64,000 bases of DNA, from assembly GCF_019599185.1 (NCBI RefSeq), contig NZ_JAIEUL010000001.1:1-64000 (forward strand), given 5' to 3'. This DNA comes from Cryobacterium inferilacus. Lineage in GTDB: Bacteria; Actinomycetota; Actinomycetes; Actinomycetales; Microbacteriaceae. The notes below the pieces were generated by a model, which ran no database searches, was not told the DNA's origin, and saw nothing but the letters and a program-made list of their open reading frames with translations. Position numbers and translations under genes: made by a program. Shown here in pieces: positions 38,497 through 49,016 of the stretch (positions within the stretch are counted from its first letter, which is position 1; each line of letters begins with the position of its first letter).

Positions 38497-39441
38497 GTGA
38501 ACCGCATCATCGAGTGGTTGCCCACCAGCGTGGGCCGTCGCCTCATCGTTCTCGGCTGGGTCTACCTCGCCGCGCAGATCTTCCTGGTCGGCACCGGCGG
38601 CCTGGTCCGCCTGACCAGTTCGGGTTTGGGGTGCCCGACCTGGCCCAAGTGCACGGACGACTCCCTGATCAACACGCCGGAGATGGGCATCCACGGGGTG
38701 ATCGAATTCGGTAACCGCCTGCTCGGCGTGCTGCTCGGCCTCCTCGCCATCGCCGCGTTCGTGGCGGTCCTGCGGATGCGCCGCAGCCGGCCCGACCTGT
38801 TCCGCCTCACCCTGTTCGCGGGCCTGGGGATTCCCGCCCAGGCCGTGATCGGCGGCATCAGCGTGCTGACCCAGCTGAACCCGTATGTGGTCGGGATCCA
38901 CTTCGTCATCTCGGTGGTCCTCGTCGGCCTGTGCACCGCGTTCCTCTACCGGTTGTACACCGGCCCAGGTCCGCGGGAACGGGTCGTGCCGGGGTGGTTC
39001 CTCGGCGTGACCCACCTCACCAGCTTCGCCGTGGCCGTCACCATCCTCGTCGGCATCCTCACCACCGGGTCTGGGCCGCACGCGGGTGACGCGGATGCGC
39101 CGCGTAACGGCCTCGACTCCGAATTCCTGCAGCACGTGCACAGCTGGCCGGCCTACCTGACGGTGGCGCTGACCCTGGCACTCGTGGTCGGCGCCGTGAC
39201 GCTGCGCCTGCCGCTGCGACGCTGGGTACTGCTGCTCCTCGCCGTCGAGCTGGTGCAGACCGCTGTCGGGCTCATCCAGTCCAACCTCGGCCTGCCGCCC
39301 ATCCTCGTGGGTGTGCACATGGTTCTCGCCTGCGTGCTCGCCGCGGCGATGACCGCCGTGATCCTGAACCTCAAGCAGCCCGTGCCGGTTGCCGTCACTC
39401 CCCCGGCCCAGCGCACCCCGGCAGCTACCGCCGCCCGCTGA
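38497..39441 (+). CDS. ctaA: Heme A synthase (COX15/CtaA family)
   Basis: A 314-residue integral membrane protein with about eight hydrophobic segments. It converts heme O to heme A for aa3-type cytochrome oxidase. Family features: GGLVRLTSSGLGCPTWPKC with two Cys (extracytoplasmic pair), the heme-ligand histidines in GIHGVIEFGNR, GIHFVIS, QHVHSWPAYL and GVHMVLA. The GTG start at 38497 is preceded by AGGGAGCAG. It converges with ctaB, the heme O synthase, across 135 bp. Confidence 0.95.
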   Translation: MNRIIEWLPTSVGRRLIVLGWVYLAAQIFLVGTGGLVRLTSSGLGCPTWPKCTDDSLINTPEMGIHGVIEFGNRLLGVLLGLLAIAAFVAVLRMRRSRPDLFRLTLFAGLGIPAQAVIGGISVLTQLNPYVVGIHFVISVVLVGLCTAFLYRLYTGPGPRERVVPGWFLGVTHLTSFAVAVTILVGILTTGSGPHAGDADAPRNGLDSEFLQHVHSWPAYLTVALTLALVVGAVTLRLPLRRWVLLLLAVELVQTAVGLIQSNLGLPPILVGVHMVLACVLAAAMTAVILNLKQPVPVAVTPPAQRTPAATAAR

Positions 39442-39480
39442 CCCGGGCCGAGAGGTGGTCCCAGGCTCCCGGTGAGCCTC

Positions 39481-39542
39481 CCGCGAGAGCGGTGAAACGG
39501 TCACCTCAGCACGCCCGACGCAGCCACACCCCGCTCTCGCGG
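39481..39542. terminator. Inverted repeat between ctaA and ctaB (possible bidirectional terminator)
   Basis: CCGCGAGAGCGG at 39481-39492 and its exact complement CCGCTCTCGCGG at 39531-39542 form a 12-bp stem with a 38-base loop, between two convergent genes. There is no T run, and the long loop makes the call uncertain. Confidence 0.45.
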
Positions 39543-39576
39543 ACGGTGGAGCGGCCCGCCGGAGCGCGCAGCCGGG

Positions 39577-40527
39577 CTAGAAGGGCAGCAGCGGGTCGAC
39601 GCCCACGGCGACGAAGACGAGGGTGAGATACCCGATCGAACCGTGGAACACCCGCATCGGCGACACGTTCTCGTGGCGGATCGTCAGGTTGTAGAGGCGG
39701 TGGGTCTCGTAGATGAACCAGGCGCCCGATGCCGCCGCCACAACGGTGTAGAGCACGCCCATGTCCGCGATCGGGATGAGCAGCAGCGAGCAGGCTACGG
39801 TGGCCCAGGCGTAGAGGATGACCTGGAGGCCCACCTGGGCTCGGCCGCGCACGACGGCCAGCATGGGCACGCCGGCGGCCTGATAGTCGTCGCGATACTT
39901 CATCGACAACGGCCAGTAGTGCGGCGGAGTCCAGAGGAAGATGATGAGGAAGAGCACGAACGGCGGCCAGGACAGGTCACCGGTCACGGCGGCCCAACCG
40001 ATCAGCACCGGCATGCAGCCTGCGACTCCGCCCCAGACGATGTTCTGCGCGGTGCGGCGCTTGAGGATCATCGTGTAGAAGACCACGTAGAGCAGGATCG
40101 CGCCCAGCGACAGCGCCGCTGCGACCCAGTTGGTGAAGATCCAGAGCCAGGCGATCGACACGGCGCCGAGAACCCAGGCGAAGACCAGGGCCTGACGGTC
40201 GGTCAGTTCGCCGGTCACCAGCGGGCGACCCTGGGTACGGTTCATCAACCGGTCGATGTCGCGGTCCAGGTAACAGTTGAACGCCCCGGCCGAGCCCGCA
40301 CTGAACGCTCCGCCGATGAGGGTGGCCAGGACCAGCCACAGGTCGGGGATGCCGCCGGTGGCGAGGATCATCGTCGGCGCTGTAACAACGAGTAACAGTT
40401 CGACGACCCGCGGCTTGGTCAGCGACAGATAGGCCAGGAATGTTCGTCTGGCCCGGGCGTACCGGTCGTGTGCGCCCGGTTCGCGGGCCTCCGCAGTAGT
40501 GTCGATTGCTTCTCGTGCGCTTCGCAT
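39577..40527 (-). CDS. ctaB: Protoheme IX farnesyltransferase (heme O synthase)
   Basis: A 316-residue UbiA-superfamily membrane protein with about nine hydrophobic segments. The first Asp-rich motif is [19 protein letters not shown] and the second part has [19 protein letters not shown]. It adds farnesyl to heme B to make heme O, the substrate of CtaA. A 35-residue soluble N-terminus precedes [13 protein letters not shown]. It is divergent from the tkt operon, the usual arrangement in actinobacteria. Confidence 0.96.
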   Translation of the reverse strand: MRSAREAIDTTAEAREPGAHDRYARARRTFLAYLSLTKPRVVELLLVVTAPTMILATGGIPDLWLVLATLIGGAFSAGSAGAFNCYLDRDIDRLMNRTQGRPLVTGELTDRQALVFAWVLGAVSIAWLWIFTNWVAAALSLGAILLYVVFYTMILKRRTAQNIVWGGVAGCMPVLIGWAAVTGDLSWPPFVLFLIIFLWTPPHYWPLSMKYRDDYQAAGVPMLAVVRGRAQVGLQVILYAWATVACSLLLIPIADMGVLYTVVAAASGAWFIYETHRLYNLTIRHENVSPMRVFHGSIGYLTLVFVAVGVDPLLPF

Positions 40528-40627
40528 ATTGCCTTGATTCTAGATCATTCCGGCACCTCTCACTCCCGGCCCGACTGTGCGAGTGCGGCGCAATCTTCAC
40601 GAAACAACGTCGCCAAGCCGGGGTCCG

Positions 40628-40633
40628 TATACT
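40628..40633 (+). promoter_or_regulatory. Putative -10 element of the tkt operon
   Basis: TATACT at 40628-40633 is the best -10 match in the 265-bp ctaB-tkt gap and would give a leader of about 150 nucleotides. A -35 is not clear. Nothing else was recognised in the gap. Confidence 0.4.
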
Positions 40634-40792
40634 GGAATTGCTCGCCAATCTAAGGTGCATGCATCCGTGAGCCACCTGATACGGGCCTCCTCCTGCGCAC
40701 CTCGATGCCGATAACGACGTCGGCGGGCAATTACTCTCCAGCGGCGCGGGATAAGCGTGCCGCCTTTGACGGATTCAGAAGGGTCAGTTCAC

Positions 40793-42886
40793 GTGGCAGC
40801 ATTGCAGTGGGATTCCATCGACAACAAAGCGGTCGACACCGCTCGCATCCTGGCGGCAGACGCCGTGGAAAAGGTCGGGAACGGCCACCCGGGTACCGCC
40901 ATGAGCCTCGCTCCGGCCGCCTACCTGCTGTTCCAGAAGGTCATGCGACGCGATCCCGCTGACAACGAGTGGATCGGCCGTGACCGGTTCATCCTCTCGG
41001 TCGGCCACAGCTCCCTCACCCAGTACGTACAGCTCTACCTCGGCGGCTACGGCCTCGAACTGGACGACCTCAAGGCGCTGCGCACTTGGGGCTCCAAGAC
41101 CCCCGGCCACCCCGAGTACGGCCACACCGACGGTGTCGAGATCACCACGGGTCCCCTCGGCCAGGGCCTCGCCTCCGCCGTCGGCTTCGCGTACGCCTCC
41201 CGCTTCGAGCGCGGTCTGTTCGACCCGGAGGCCGAAACCGGCACCAGCGTCTTCGACCAGTTCGTCTACGTCATCGCCGGTGACGGCGACCTCCAGGAGG
41301 GCATCACCTCCGAGGCGTCCTCGCTGGCCGGCCATCAGCAGCTCGGCAACCTGATCGCGATCTACGACTCCAACCAGATCTCGATCGAGGACGACACCAA
41401 CATCGCCTTCACCGAGGATGTCGCGGCCCGCTACGACGCCTACAACTGGCACGTGCAGACCGTCGACTGGAAGAAGACCGGTGAGTACGTCGAGGACGTC
41501 GCCGCGCTCAACGACGCGATCGAGGCGGCCAAGGCCGTCACCGACAAGCCGTCGCTGATCATCCTCAAGACCATCATCGGGTGGCCGAGCCCCAAGAAGC
41601 AGAACACCGGAAAGATCCACGGTTCCGCCCTCGGCGCAGAGGAACTCGCCGGCGTGAAGGAAATCCTCGGCTTCGACCCCGAGAAGACGTTCGAGGTCTC
41701 CGACGAGGTCATCGCTCACACCCGCCAGGCCCTGGACCGTGGCGCCGAGCAGCACGCGGAGTGGAACGTGCGCTTCGACGCCTGGGCCGCGGCCAACCCC
41801 GAGCGCAAGATCCTGCTCGACCGGATCCTCTCCGGCGACCTGCCCGACGGCGTCGACGAGGCCCTGCCGGTCTTCCCCGCCGGCACCGAGGTCTCCACCC
41901 GGGCCTCCTCCGGCAAGGTCCTCACCGCCCTCGGCGGCGTCATCCCGGAACTGTGGGGTGGCTCAGCCGACCTGGCCGAGTCGAACAACACCACCATCGG
42001 CGGGGCCGCCTCGTTCATCCCGAGCGAGCACTCCACCGGGGAATGGACCGGAAACTCGTACGGCCGCGTCCTGCACTTCGGTATCCGTGAGCACGCCATG
42101 GCCGCGATCCTCAACGGCATCGTCCTGCACGGCAACACCCGCCCCTTCGGCGGCACGTTCCTGATCTTCAGCGACTACATGCGCCCCGCCGTGCGTCTGG
42201 CCGCGTTGATGAAGGCCCCGTCGATCTTCGTCTGGACCCACGACTCCGTCGCGCTCGGTGAAGACGGTCCCACCCACCAGCCGATCGAACAGCTCGCCAC
42301 CCTGCGCGCCATTCCCGGACTCGACGTGGTGCGCCCCGGCGACGCCAACGAGGTCTCCTGGGCCTGGAAGACCATCCTCGAACGCCGCAACGGCCCGGCC
42401 GGTATCGTCCTGACCCGTCAGAACATCCCGGTGTTCGAGCGTGGCGACGGCGACGCCTCCGGTGAGACCTTCGCGTCGGCGAAGAACGTCGCCAAGGGCG
42501 CCTACGTCCTGGCCGAGGCCCCGGGCGGCACGCCCGATGTGATCCTCATCGCCACCGGCTCCGAGGTTCAGCTGGCCGTCAACGCCCGCGAGGCGCTCAA
42601 GGCGGACGGCGTGAACGCTCGCGTCGTCTCCGTGCCGAGCCTGGAGTGGTTCGAGGAGCAGCCGGCGGAGTACCGCGAGTCGGTTCTGCCCAAGGCGATC
42701 ACCGCCCGGGTATCGGTTGAGGCCGGAATCGCGTTGACCTGGACCAAGTACGTCGGCGACCGCGGCCGCAGCGTGTCGATCGAGCACTTCGGTGCGTCGG
42801 CCGACTACAAGACCCTGTTCCGCGAATTCGGTATCACCACCGAAGCCGTCGTCGCCGCCGCCAAAGAATCCCTCGCCGCGCTCTGA
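40793..42886 (+). CDS. tkt: Transketolase
   Basis: A 697-residue thiamine-diphosphate enzyme of the non-oxidative pentose phosphate pathway. Motifs: [33 protein letters not shown], the ThDP/Mg site [19 protein letters not shown]...N, and the pyrimidine-domain [13 protein letters not shown] and [17 protein letters not shown]. The start at GTG 40793 (VAALQWDS) has GAAGGG nine bases upstream; a GTG at 40757 is in frame but lacks one. It is the first gene of tkt-tal-pgi-zwf-opcA-pgl. Confidence 0.97.
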   Translation: MAALQWDSIDNKAVDTARILAADAVEKVGNGHPGTAMSLAPAAYLLFQKVMRRDPADNEWIGRDRFILSVGHSSLTQYVQLYLGGYGLELDDLKALRTWGSKTPGHPEYGHTDGVEITTGPLGQGLASAVGFAYASRFERGLFDPEAETGTSVFDQFVYVIAGDGDLQEGITSEASSLAGHQQLGNLIAIYDSNQISIEDDTNIAFTEDVAARYDAYNWHVQTVDWKKTGEYVEDVAALNDAIEAAKAVTDKPSLIILKTIIGWPSPKKQNTGKIHGSALGAEELAGVKEILGFDPEKTFEVSDEVIAHTRQALDRGAEQHAEWNVRFDAWAAANPERKILLDRILSGDLPDGVDEALPVFPAGTEVSTRASSGKVLTALGGVIPELWGGSADLAESNNTTIGGAASFIPSEHSTGEWTGNSYGRVLHFGIREHAMAAILNGIVLHGNTRPFGGTFLIFSDYMRPAVRLAALMKAPSIFVWTHDSVALGEDGPTHQPIEQLATLRAIPGLDVVRPGDANEVSWAWKTILERRNGPAGIVLTRQNIPVFERGDGDASGETFASAKNVAKGAYVLAEAPGGTPDVILIATGSEVQLAVNAREALKADGVNARVVSVPSLEWFEEQPAEYRESVLPKAITARVSVEAGIALTWTKYVGDRGRSVSIEHFGASADYKTLFREFGITTEAVVAAAKESLAAL

Positions 42887-42929
42887 GCGCGACACCCCGA
42901 AGAGCAGCACTCAAGGAGATATGACTTTC

Positions 42930-44042
42930 ATGACTGAAAACACCCCCACCGCCGCACTCTCCGCCGCCGGCGTCAGCATCTGGCTCGACGACCTGTCGCG
43001 TGAGCGCATCCAGTCCGGCGGACTGCAGAAGCTCATCGCAGAGAAGAACGTCGTCGGCATCACCACCAACCCGACGATCTTCGCCGCAGCGCTGGCCAAG
43101 GGCGAGGCATACGACGCCCAGGTGGCCACCTTGGCCGCGGCCGGCACCAACGTCACCGACGCCGTCTTCGAGATCACCACCGACGACGTCGCGGCTGCCT
43201 GCGACATCTTCCGCCCGATCTACGACGCCACCAACGGCTTCGACGGCCGGGTGTCGATCGAGGTCGAGCCCGCCGCCGCCCACGACGCCGAGAAGACCCT
43301 CGCCGAAGCGCAGCAGCTGTGGAAGAAGGTCAACCGTCCCAACGCGATGATCAAGATCCCCGCGACCATCGAGGGCCTCGAAGCGATCACGGAGACCATC
43401 GCACTCGGCATCAGCGTCAACGTCACCCTGATCTTCAGCCTGGAACGCTACCGCGCGGTCATCAACGCCTACCTCAGCGGTCTCGAGAAGGCCAAGGCTG
43501 CCGGTATCGACCTGTCCACGATCCACTCGGTCGCCTCGTTCTTCGTGTCGCGGGTCGACACTGAAATCGACAAGCGCCTCGCCGCGGTCGGCACCGATGA
43601 GGCACTCGCCCTGCAGAGCAAGGCCGGCGTCGCCAACGCACAGCTCGCCTACCAGGTCTTCGAGCAGTCCTTCGCGTCCGAGCGCGCCGCCGGGCTCCTG
43701 GCCGCGGGTGCCAACAAGCAGCGCCCGCTCTGGGCATCCACCGGCGTGAAGTCGGCCGACCTGCCCGACACCCTCTACGTGACCGAACTGGTCGCCCCCG
43801 AGGTTGTCAACACGATGCCGGAGAAGACCCTCGAGGCCACATTCGACCACGGTGTCATCGTCGCCGGCGCCGTCACCAGCGCGTACGACGAGGCCAACGC
43901 CGTGCTCGACGCGATCGCCGCGCAGGGTGTCTCCTACGACGACGTCACCCGTCTGCTCGAGGAAGAGGGCGTCTCGAAGTTCATCATCTCCTGGAACGAA
44001 CTGCTGGACACCGTCACGGCGGCGCTCGAAGCGGCCAAGTGA
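42930..44042 (+). CDS. tal: Transaldolase
   Basis: A 370-residue transaldolase of the longer actinobacterial type. The Schiff-base Lys lies in [11 protein letters not shown], with [20 protein letters not shown] and TTNPTIF near the N-terminus and [18 protein letters not shown] in the middle. The start is taken at the second ATG (42930); AAGGAG at 42913-42918 is too close to the ATG at 42921. The stop overlaps the pgi GTG by 4 bases. Confidence 0.96.
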   Translation: MTENTPTAALSAAGVSIWLDDLSRERIQSGGLQKLIAEKNVVGITTNPTIFAAALAKGEAYDAQVATLAAAGTNVTDAVFEITTDDVAAACDIFRPIYDATNGFDGRVSIEVEPAAAHDAEKTLAEAQQLWKKVNRPNAMIKIPATIEGLEAITETIALGISVNVTLIFSLERYRAVINAYLSGLEKAKAAGIDLSTIHSVASFFVSRVDTEIDKRLAAVGTDEALALQSKAGVANAQLAYQVFEQSFASERAAGLLAAGANKQRPLWASTGVKSADLPDTLYVTELVAPEVVNTMPEKTLEATFDHGVIVAGAVTSAYDEANAVLDAIAAQGVSYDDVTRLLEEEGVSKFIISWNELLDTVTAALEAAK

Positions 44043-45646
44043 GTTTTCACATCTCGGTGAGCGGAGCGGCCGCTACGGCCGCCCGCGCCGCGGTGCCGGC
44101 TCTCGTGACCGAGCTTGTCGCCTCCGGTATCACGTCACTGGACCCCGCACTGTGGGGCCCGGAGGCTGAAGCCGAGGCCGGCAAGCGACTCGGGTGGACC
44201 GAGTCCGTCGTCACGTCGCGCCCGCTCGTCGCCGAGATCCTCGCCCTGCGCGAGGAACTGACCGCCCGGGGTGTCACCCAGATCACCCTGGCGGGCATGG
44301 GCGGATCGTCGCTCGCGCCCGAGGTCATCACCCGCACCAGCGGTGTGCCCCTGACCGTGCTCGACGCGACCGACCCCGGCCAGGTGCTCTCCGCACTCAC
44401 CGACCGGTTGGAGAGCACGGCCCTGGTGGTGTCGTCCAAGTCCGGCGGCACCGTCGAGACCGACAGTCAGCTCCGGGTTTTCGAACGGGCGTTCCGCGAC
44501 ATCGGTATCGACCCCGCTGAGCGCATCATCGTCGTCACCGACCCCGGCTCCCCGCTGGAAGCGTCGGCGGCCGAAGCCGGCTACCGGGTCTTCACCGCCG
44601 ACCCCACCGTCGGCGGCCGGTTCTCGGCGCTCACCGCATTCGGGCTGGTGCCGTCCGGCCTGGCCGGCGTTGACATCGGCCAGCTCCTCGACGAGGCCGA
44701 CGCGGTCTCGCTGGCGTTGGCGGTCGACTCAGCGGATAACCCCGGGCTGATCCTGGGCGCCGCGATCGCGGCGACCAGTCCGCGCCGGGACAAGCTGGCA
44801 ATCGTCGCAGACGGCACCCACATCAGTGGTTTCGCCGACTGGGCCGAACAACTCATCGCCGAATCCACGGGCAAAAGCGGGACCGGCATCCTGCCCGTCG
44901 TGCTCGACCCTGCTGCACCGGAGCTCGCCGCGATGCTGCCCGACGTTCAGGTCGTGCGGGTCGTTGCGGATGCCGGCGGCGAGGTGTTCGTCGATCACGA
45001 CGGTGCTGATGAGATCCGCGTCAGTGGAACCCTCGGTGCCCAGTTCCTGGTGTGGGAGTACGCCACCGTCATCGCCGGCCGGCTGCTCGGGATCAACCCG
45101 TTCGACCAGCCCGACGTCGAGTCAGCCAAGATCGCGACCCGCGGCCTGTTGGAGTCCCGCCCGGAACCCGAACCGGCCGCGTTCATCTCCGACGGCATCG
45201 AGGTGCGTGGCACGCCGCACGTCATCGGTGCCGCCAGCGACCTGGCCAGCGCCGTGGACGCGCTGCTGGAGGAGCTCGGGCCCGACGGGTACGTTGCCGT
45301 GCAGGCCTACGCCGACCGGCTTGCGGTCCCGCAGTTGTCGGAGCTGCGCGGTCTCATCGCGACGCTGGCCAAGCGTCCGGTCACCTTCGGGTGGGGGCCC
45401 AGGTTCCTGCACTCGACCGGCCAGTTCCACAAGGGTGGCACGCCGACAGGCGTGTTCCTGCAGATCCTCAGCACTCCCGCCGAAGACCTGGCGATCCCCG
45501 GCCGTCCATTCACGTTCGGTGAGCTCATCCAGGCCCAGGCCAACGGTGACGCCAGCGTTCTCGCCGAAGCCGGTCGCCCGGTCCTCACCCTCACCCTGAC
45601 CGACCCGGCTGCGAACCTCGACACCCTGTTCGCCGCAGTCCGATAA
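44039..45646 (+). CDS. pgi: Glucose-6-phosphate isomerase
   Basis: A 535-residue sugar isomerase-domain protein. Visible: [14 protein letters not shown], the phosphate-binding [28 protein letters not shown], and a C-terminal stretch around [18 protein letters not shown] with the catalytic His/Lys. It feeds fructose-6-phosphate and glucose-6-phosphate between glycolysis and the zwf branch encoded next. It is translationally coupled to tal by a GTGA overlap. This short divergent Pgi form within a pentose phosphate operon is common in Micrococcales. Confidence 0.94.
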   Translation: MSFHISVSGAAATAARAAVPALVTELVASGITSLDPALWGPEAEAEAGKRLGWTESVVTSRPLVAEILALREELTARGVTQITLAGMGGSSLAPEVITRTSGVPLTVLDATDPGQVLSALTDRLESTALVVSSKSGGTVETDSQLRVFERAFRDIGIDPAERIIVVTDPGSPLEASAAEAGYRVFTADPTVGGRFSALTAFGLVPSGLAGVDIGQLLDEADAVSLALAVDSADNPGLILGAAIAATSPRRDKLAIVADGTHISGFADWAEQLIAESTGKSGTGILPVVLDPAAPELAAMLPDVQVVRVVADAGGEVFVDHDGADEIRVSGTLGAQFLVWEYATVIAGRLLGINPFDQPDVESAKIATRGLLESRPEPEPAAFISDGIEVRGTPHVIGAASDLASAVDALLEELGPDGYVAVQAYADRLAVPQLSELRGLIATLAKRPVTFGWGPRFLHSTGQFHKGGTPTGVFLQILSTPAEDLAIPGRPFTFGELIQAQANGDASVLAEAGRPVLTLTLTDPAANLDTLFAAVR

Positions 45647-45691
45647 GTCAAGCCTTCTGCGTCGTTTCGCTTTCACCCTCTAAGGAGTTGC

Positions 45692-47233
45692 ATGTCCCCG
45701 GTGGAAATCACCCCGGAGTTCAATCCGTTACGTTCCCCCTCCGACTATCGCCTCAATCGGATTGCGGGGCCGTCTAGCCTCGTCATCTTCGGCGTGACCG
45801 GAGACCTGTCGCGGAAGAAACTCATGCCCGCCGTCTACGACCTCGCCAACCGGGGCCTGTTACCGCCCGGGTTCGCCCTGGTCGGGTTCGCCCGCAGAGA
45901 CTGGGACAACCAGGACTTCATGCAGGTGGTGCACGACTCCGTCAAGGAGTACGCGCGCACCGAGTTCCACGAGGATGTGTGGGCCCAGCTCGCCGAAGGC
46001 ATCCGGTTCGTACCGGGCACGTTCGACGACGACGCCGCCTTCGAACTCCTCAAGGAGACCATTGAGGAGCTCGACCGGGAGCGGGGCACCATGGGCAACC
46101 ATGCGTTCTACCTGTCGATCCCGCCGAAGGCGTTCCCCCAGGTGACCGAGCAGTTGCGCCGGTCCGGCCTGGCCGAGCAGAAGGACGGCCAGTGGCGACG
46201 CGTCGTCATCGAGAAGCCGTTCGGCAGCGATCTCAAAACCGCTCGTGAGTTGAACGACGTCGTCGAGTCCGTCTTCCCGGCCGATTCGGTGTTCCGTATC
46301 GACCACTACCTGGGTAAGGAGACGGTGCAGAACATCCTCGCGCTGCGCTTCGCGAACCAGCTCTACGAACCGATCTGGAACGCGAACTACGTCGACCACG
46401 TGCAGATCACCATGGCCGAGGACATCGGCGTGGGCGGGCGGGCCGGTTACTACGACGGCATCGGTGCCGCACGCGACGTCATCCAGAACCACCTGCTTCA
46501 GTTGTTGGCGCTCACCGCGATGGAGGAACCCATTTCCTTCGACGCGGCGGACCTGCGCACGGAGAAGGAAAAGGTCCTGGCGTCGGTACGGCTCCCCGAC
46601 GACCTGGCAACGGGCACGGCGCGCGGGCAGTACGCCGGCGGCTGGCAGGGCGGCGAGAAGATCCTCGGCTTCCTCGAGGAAGACGGCATGAACCCGGAGT
46701 CTCTCACGGAGACGTACGCGGCACTGCGCCTGGAAATCGACACCCGACGCTGGTCCGGTGTGCCGTTCTACCTGCGAGCAGGCAAGCGCCTGGGCCGCCG
46801 GGTGACCGAGATCGCCGTGGTTTTCAAGCGGGCACCGCAGTACCTCTTCGAGAAGAGCCAGACGGCCGCGCTCGGTGAGAACGCCCTGGTCATCAGGGTG
46901 CAGCCCGACGAGGGTGTCACCATCCGGTTCGGCTCCAAGGTGCCGGGCGTCGGCATGCAGGTGCGGGACGTGACCATGGACTTCGGGTACGGCCACGCCT
47001 TCACCGAGGCCAGCCCGGAAGCGTACGAGCGTTTGATCTTGGACGTTCTGCTCGGAGACCCGCCGCTCTTCCCGCGCCATGAAGAGGTTGAACTCTCCTG
47101 GAAGATTCTCGACCCGATCGAGGAGTTCTGGACCACCCAGGGCCAGCCGGAACAGTACCGACCCGGAACCTGGGGGCCCGCATCAGCCGACGAACTGCTG
47201 TCACGAGACGGCCGGAACTGGAGACGACCATGA
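45692..47233 (+). CDS. zwf: Glucose-6-phosphate 1-dehydrogenase
   Basis: A 513-residue NADP-dependent dehydrogenase, first step of the oxidative pentose phosphate pathway. It has the nucleotide-binding GVTGDLSRKKLMPAVYDLA, the active-site RIDHYLGKE, and EKPFGSDLKTA. AAGGAG lies just upstream of the ATG. The stop overlaps the opcA ATG by 4 bases, consistent with OpcA being its partner. Confidence 0.97.
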   Translation: MSPVEITPEFNPLRSPSDYRLNRIAGPSSLVIFGVTGDLSRKKLMPAVYDLANRGLLPPGFALVGFARRDWDNQDFMQVVHDSVKEYARTEFHEDVWAQLAEGIRFVPGTFDDDAAFELLKETIEELDRERGTMGNHAFYLSIPPKAFPQVTEQLRRSGLAEQKDGQWRRVVIEKPFGSDLKTARELNDVVESVFPADSVFRIDHYLGKETVQNILALRFANQLYEPIWNANYVDHVQITMAEDIGVGGRAGYYDGIGAARDVIQNHLLQLLALTAMEEPISFDAADLRTEKEKVLASVRLPDDLATGTARGQYAGGWQGGEKILGFLEEDGMNPESLTETYAALRLEIDTRRWSGVPFYLRAGKRLGRRVTEIAVVFKRAPQYLFEKSQTAALGENALVIRVQPDEGVTIRFGSKVPGVGMQVRDVTMDFGYGHAFTEASPEAYERLILDVLLGDPPLFPRHEEVELSWKILDPIEEFWTTQGQPEQYRPGTWGPASADELLSRDGRNWRRP

Positions 47234-48186
47234 TCGTCGATCTGCCCAACACCACCACAGCCAAGATTTCCAAGGCCCTCGTGCGCATCAGGGAGGAGGG
47301 CGGCGCCGTCGCCCTCGGCCGGGTGCTCACTCTCATCATCGCCGCGGAACTCGGCCAGGAGGAGGAGGCCATCGGGGCCGCGAACGATGCCTCCCGTGAA
47401 CACCCGATGCGAGTCATCGTGCTGTCCACCCAGGCCGACGCGGCCGATTGTGAACCGCGTGTCGACGCGGAGATCCGGGTGGGCGGCGACGCCGGAGCGA
47501 GCGAGGTCATCGTGCTCCGCGCCTACGGTGACGCCGCGAGCGACCCCGAGAGCCTGGTCACGGGCCTGTTGCTGCCGGATGCTCCCGTCGTCGCCTGGTG
47601 GCCGGGTGAAGCCCCTGCGGTGCCGGCCGAGTCTCCGCTCGGCCGGATCGCGTACCGGCGGATCACCGACGCGTCCGCGCAGGCCGACCCGCAGGCCGCC
47701 CTCACGCAGATCTGCAGTTCGTACCGCCCCGGCGACACCGACTTCGCCTGGACCCGGCTCACTCTGTGGCGTGCCCAGCTCGCGGCCGTCCTGGACCAGC
47801 CGCCGTACGAGAGCATCACCGCGGTGTCCGTCACCGGTGCGCTCGACTCCCCCTCGACGACCCTGCTGGCCGCATGGCTGCAGTTGGCGCTGCAGGTCCC
47901 CGTGCATTACGAACTGACCTCTGGCGCGAACGCGAACGGCATCCACGGCGTGCATCTCACCCGGTCCTCCGGCGTCATCTCCCTCGAACGCGAGGTTCCC
48001 GGCATCGCCACGCTCACCCAATCGGGTCAGCCGGTGCAAGACCTCACCCTCAAGCGCCGCAGCCTGCGGGATTGCCTCAGCGACGAACTCCGTCGCCTCG
48101 ATCCCGACGAGCTGTACGGCCAGGTCATCACCCAGGGACTCCCCCAACTGGAGGGTCCCGCCACACCCACTGGAGAGCACTCATGA
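47230..48186 (+). CDS. opcA: Glucose-6-phosphate dehydrogenase assembly protein OpcA
   Basis: A 318-residue OpcA. Visible: MIVDLPNTTTAKISKALVRIREEGG, RVLTLIIAAE, LLLPDAPVVAWWPGEAPAVP and DTDFAWTRLTLWRAQLAA. It is needed for assembly or activity of G6PDH multimers in cyanobacteria and actinobacteria. It overlaps both zwf and pgl by 4 bases (ATGA), so the three are translated together. Confidence 0.95.
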   Translation: MIVDLPNTTTAKISKALVRIREEGGAVALGRVLTLIIAAELGQEEEAIGAANDASREHPMRVIVLSTQADAADCEPRVDAEIRVGGDAGASEVIVLRAYGDAASDPESLVTGLLLPDAPVVAWWPGEAPAVPAESPLGRIAYRRITDASAQADPQAALTQICSSYRPGDTDFAWTRLTLWRAQLAAVLDQPPYESITAVSVTGALDSPSTTLLAAWLQLALQVPVHYELTSGANANGIHGVHLTRSSGVISLEREVPGIATLTQSGQPVQDLTLKRRSLRDCLSDELRRLDPDELYGQVITQGLPQLEGPATPTGEHS

Positions 48187-48953
48187 CTCACGACAGGCGC
48201 GTTCTCGTCCACGATGACAAGGCGGCCCTGGTCGCCTCCGTCGCGGAACGGTTCATCACCAAGATCACCGAAATCCTGCACGAGCAGGGCCACGCGCACG
48301 TCATCCTGACCGGCGGAAGCGTCGGCACCGGGGTGCTGGAGGCGATCAACGCCTCCCCGGAGCGCGACACCGTGAACTGGTCCAAGATCGATGTGTGGTG
48401 GGGCGACGAACGGTGGGTCCCGCGCGGACACGCCGACCGCAATGAGGTGCAGGCCAGGGCGGCCTTGCTCGATCACATCGACATTCCTGCCGCCAATGTG
48501 CACGCCTTCCCGGCGTCTGACGAGGGCCTGAAGCTCGATGTCGCCGCCGAACGGTACGCTGCCGAGTTGCAGACCTTGGCCGGCCCAGACGCACTGGTGC
48601 CGCAGTTCGACATCACCTTCCTCGGCGTTGGTCCGGATGGCCACATCGCGTCGCTGTTCCCGCACATGCAGGGAATCCGGGAGAACGACCTCAGCGTCAT
48701 TCCCGTGCTGAATTCGCCCAAGCCGCCGTCTGAACGGCTCAGCCTCACCCGCTGGGTGATCAACTCCTCCGAGCGCATCTGGCTGGTCGTCTCCGGGCCG
48801 GACAAGGCCTCTGCCCTCGGCCTGGCCCTGGCCGGCGCCAGCCGCGATGAGGTCCCGGTCGCCGGCATCCGTGGCCGCCACTACACCGACTTCTTCGTCG
48901 ACGGTGAGGCGGCCGCCGAGGTGCCGGAGAACCTGATCGCCCAGCCCAACTAG
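48183..48953 (+). CDS. pgl: 6-phosphogluconolactonase
   Basis: A 256-residue DevB/Pgl-family enzyme hydrolysing 6-phosphogluconolactone. Motifs: VILTGGSVGTGVLEAI, VWWGDERWVPRGHADRN, and FLGVGPDGHIASLFP. It is the last gene of the tkt operon; a strong hairpin follows 18 bp after the stop. The longer open frame upstream of 48183 is a shadow of opcA. Confidence 0.96.
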   Translation: MTHDRRVLVHDDKAALVASVAERFITKITEILHEQGHAHVILTGGSVGTGVLEAINASPERDTVNWSKIDVWWGDERWVPRGHADRNEVQARAALLDHIDIPAANVHAFPASDEGLKLDVAAERYAAELQTLAGPDALVPQFDITFLGVGPDGHIASLFPHMQGIRENDLSVIPVLNSPKPPSERLSLTRWVINSSERIWLVVSGPDKASALGLALAGASRDEVPVAGIRGRHYTDFFVDGEAAAEVPENLIAQPN

Positions 48954-48971
48954 GCGTCGTTCAGACACACA

Positions 48972-49007
48972 AAAAGCGCATCGGTTCCTCGGAACCGATG
49001 CGCTTTT
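48972..49007. terminator. Bidirectional terminator between pgl and rbpA
   Basis: A 13-bp GC-rich stem (48976-48988 with 48991-49003) extended by A4/T4 (48972-48975, 49004-49007). The A and T tracts make it an intrinsic terminator on both strands, suited to the two convergent genes. Confidence 0.92.
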
Positions 49008-49016
49008 GTGGTGCTG

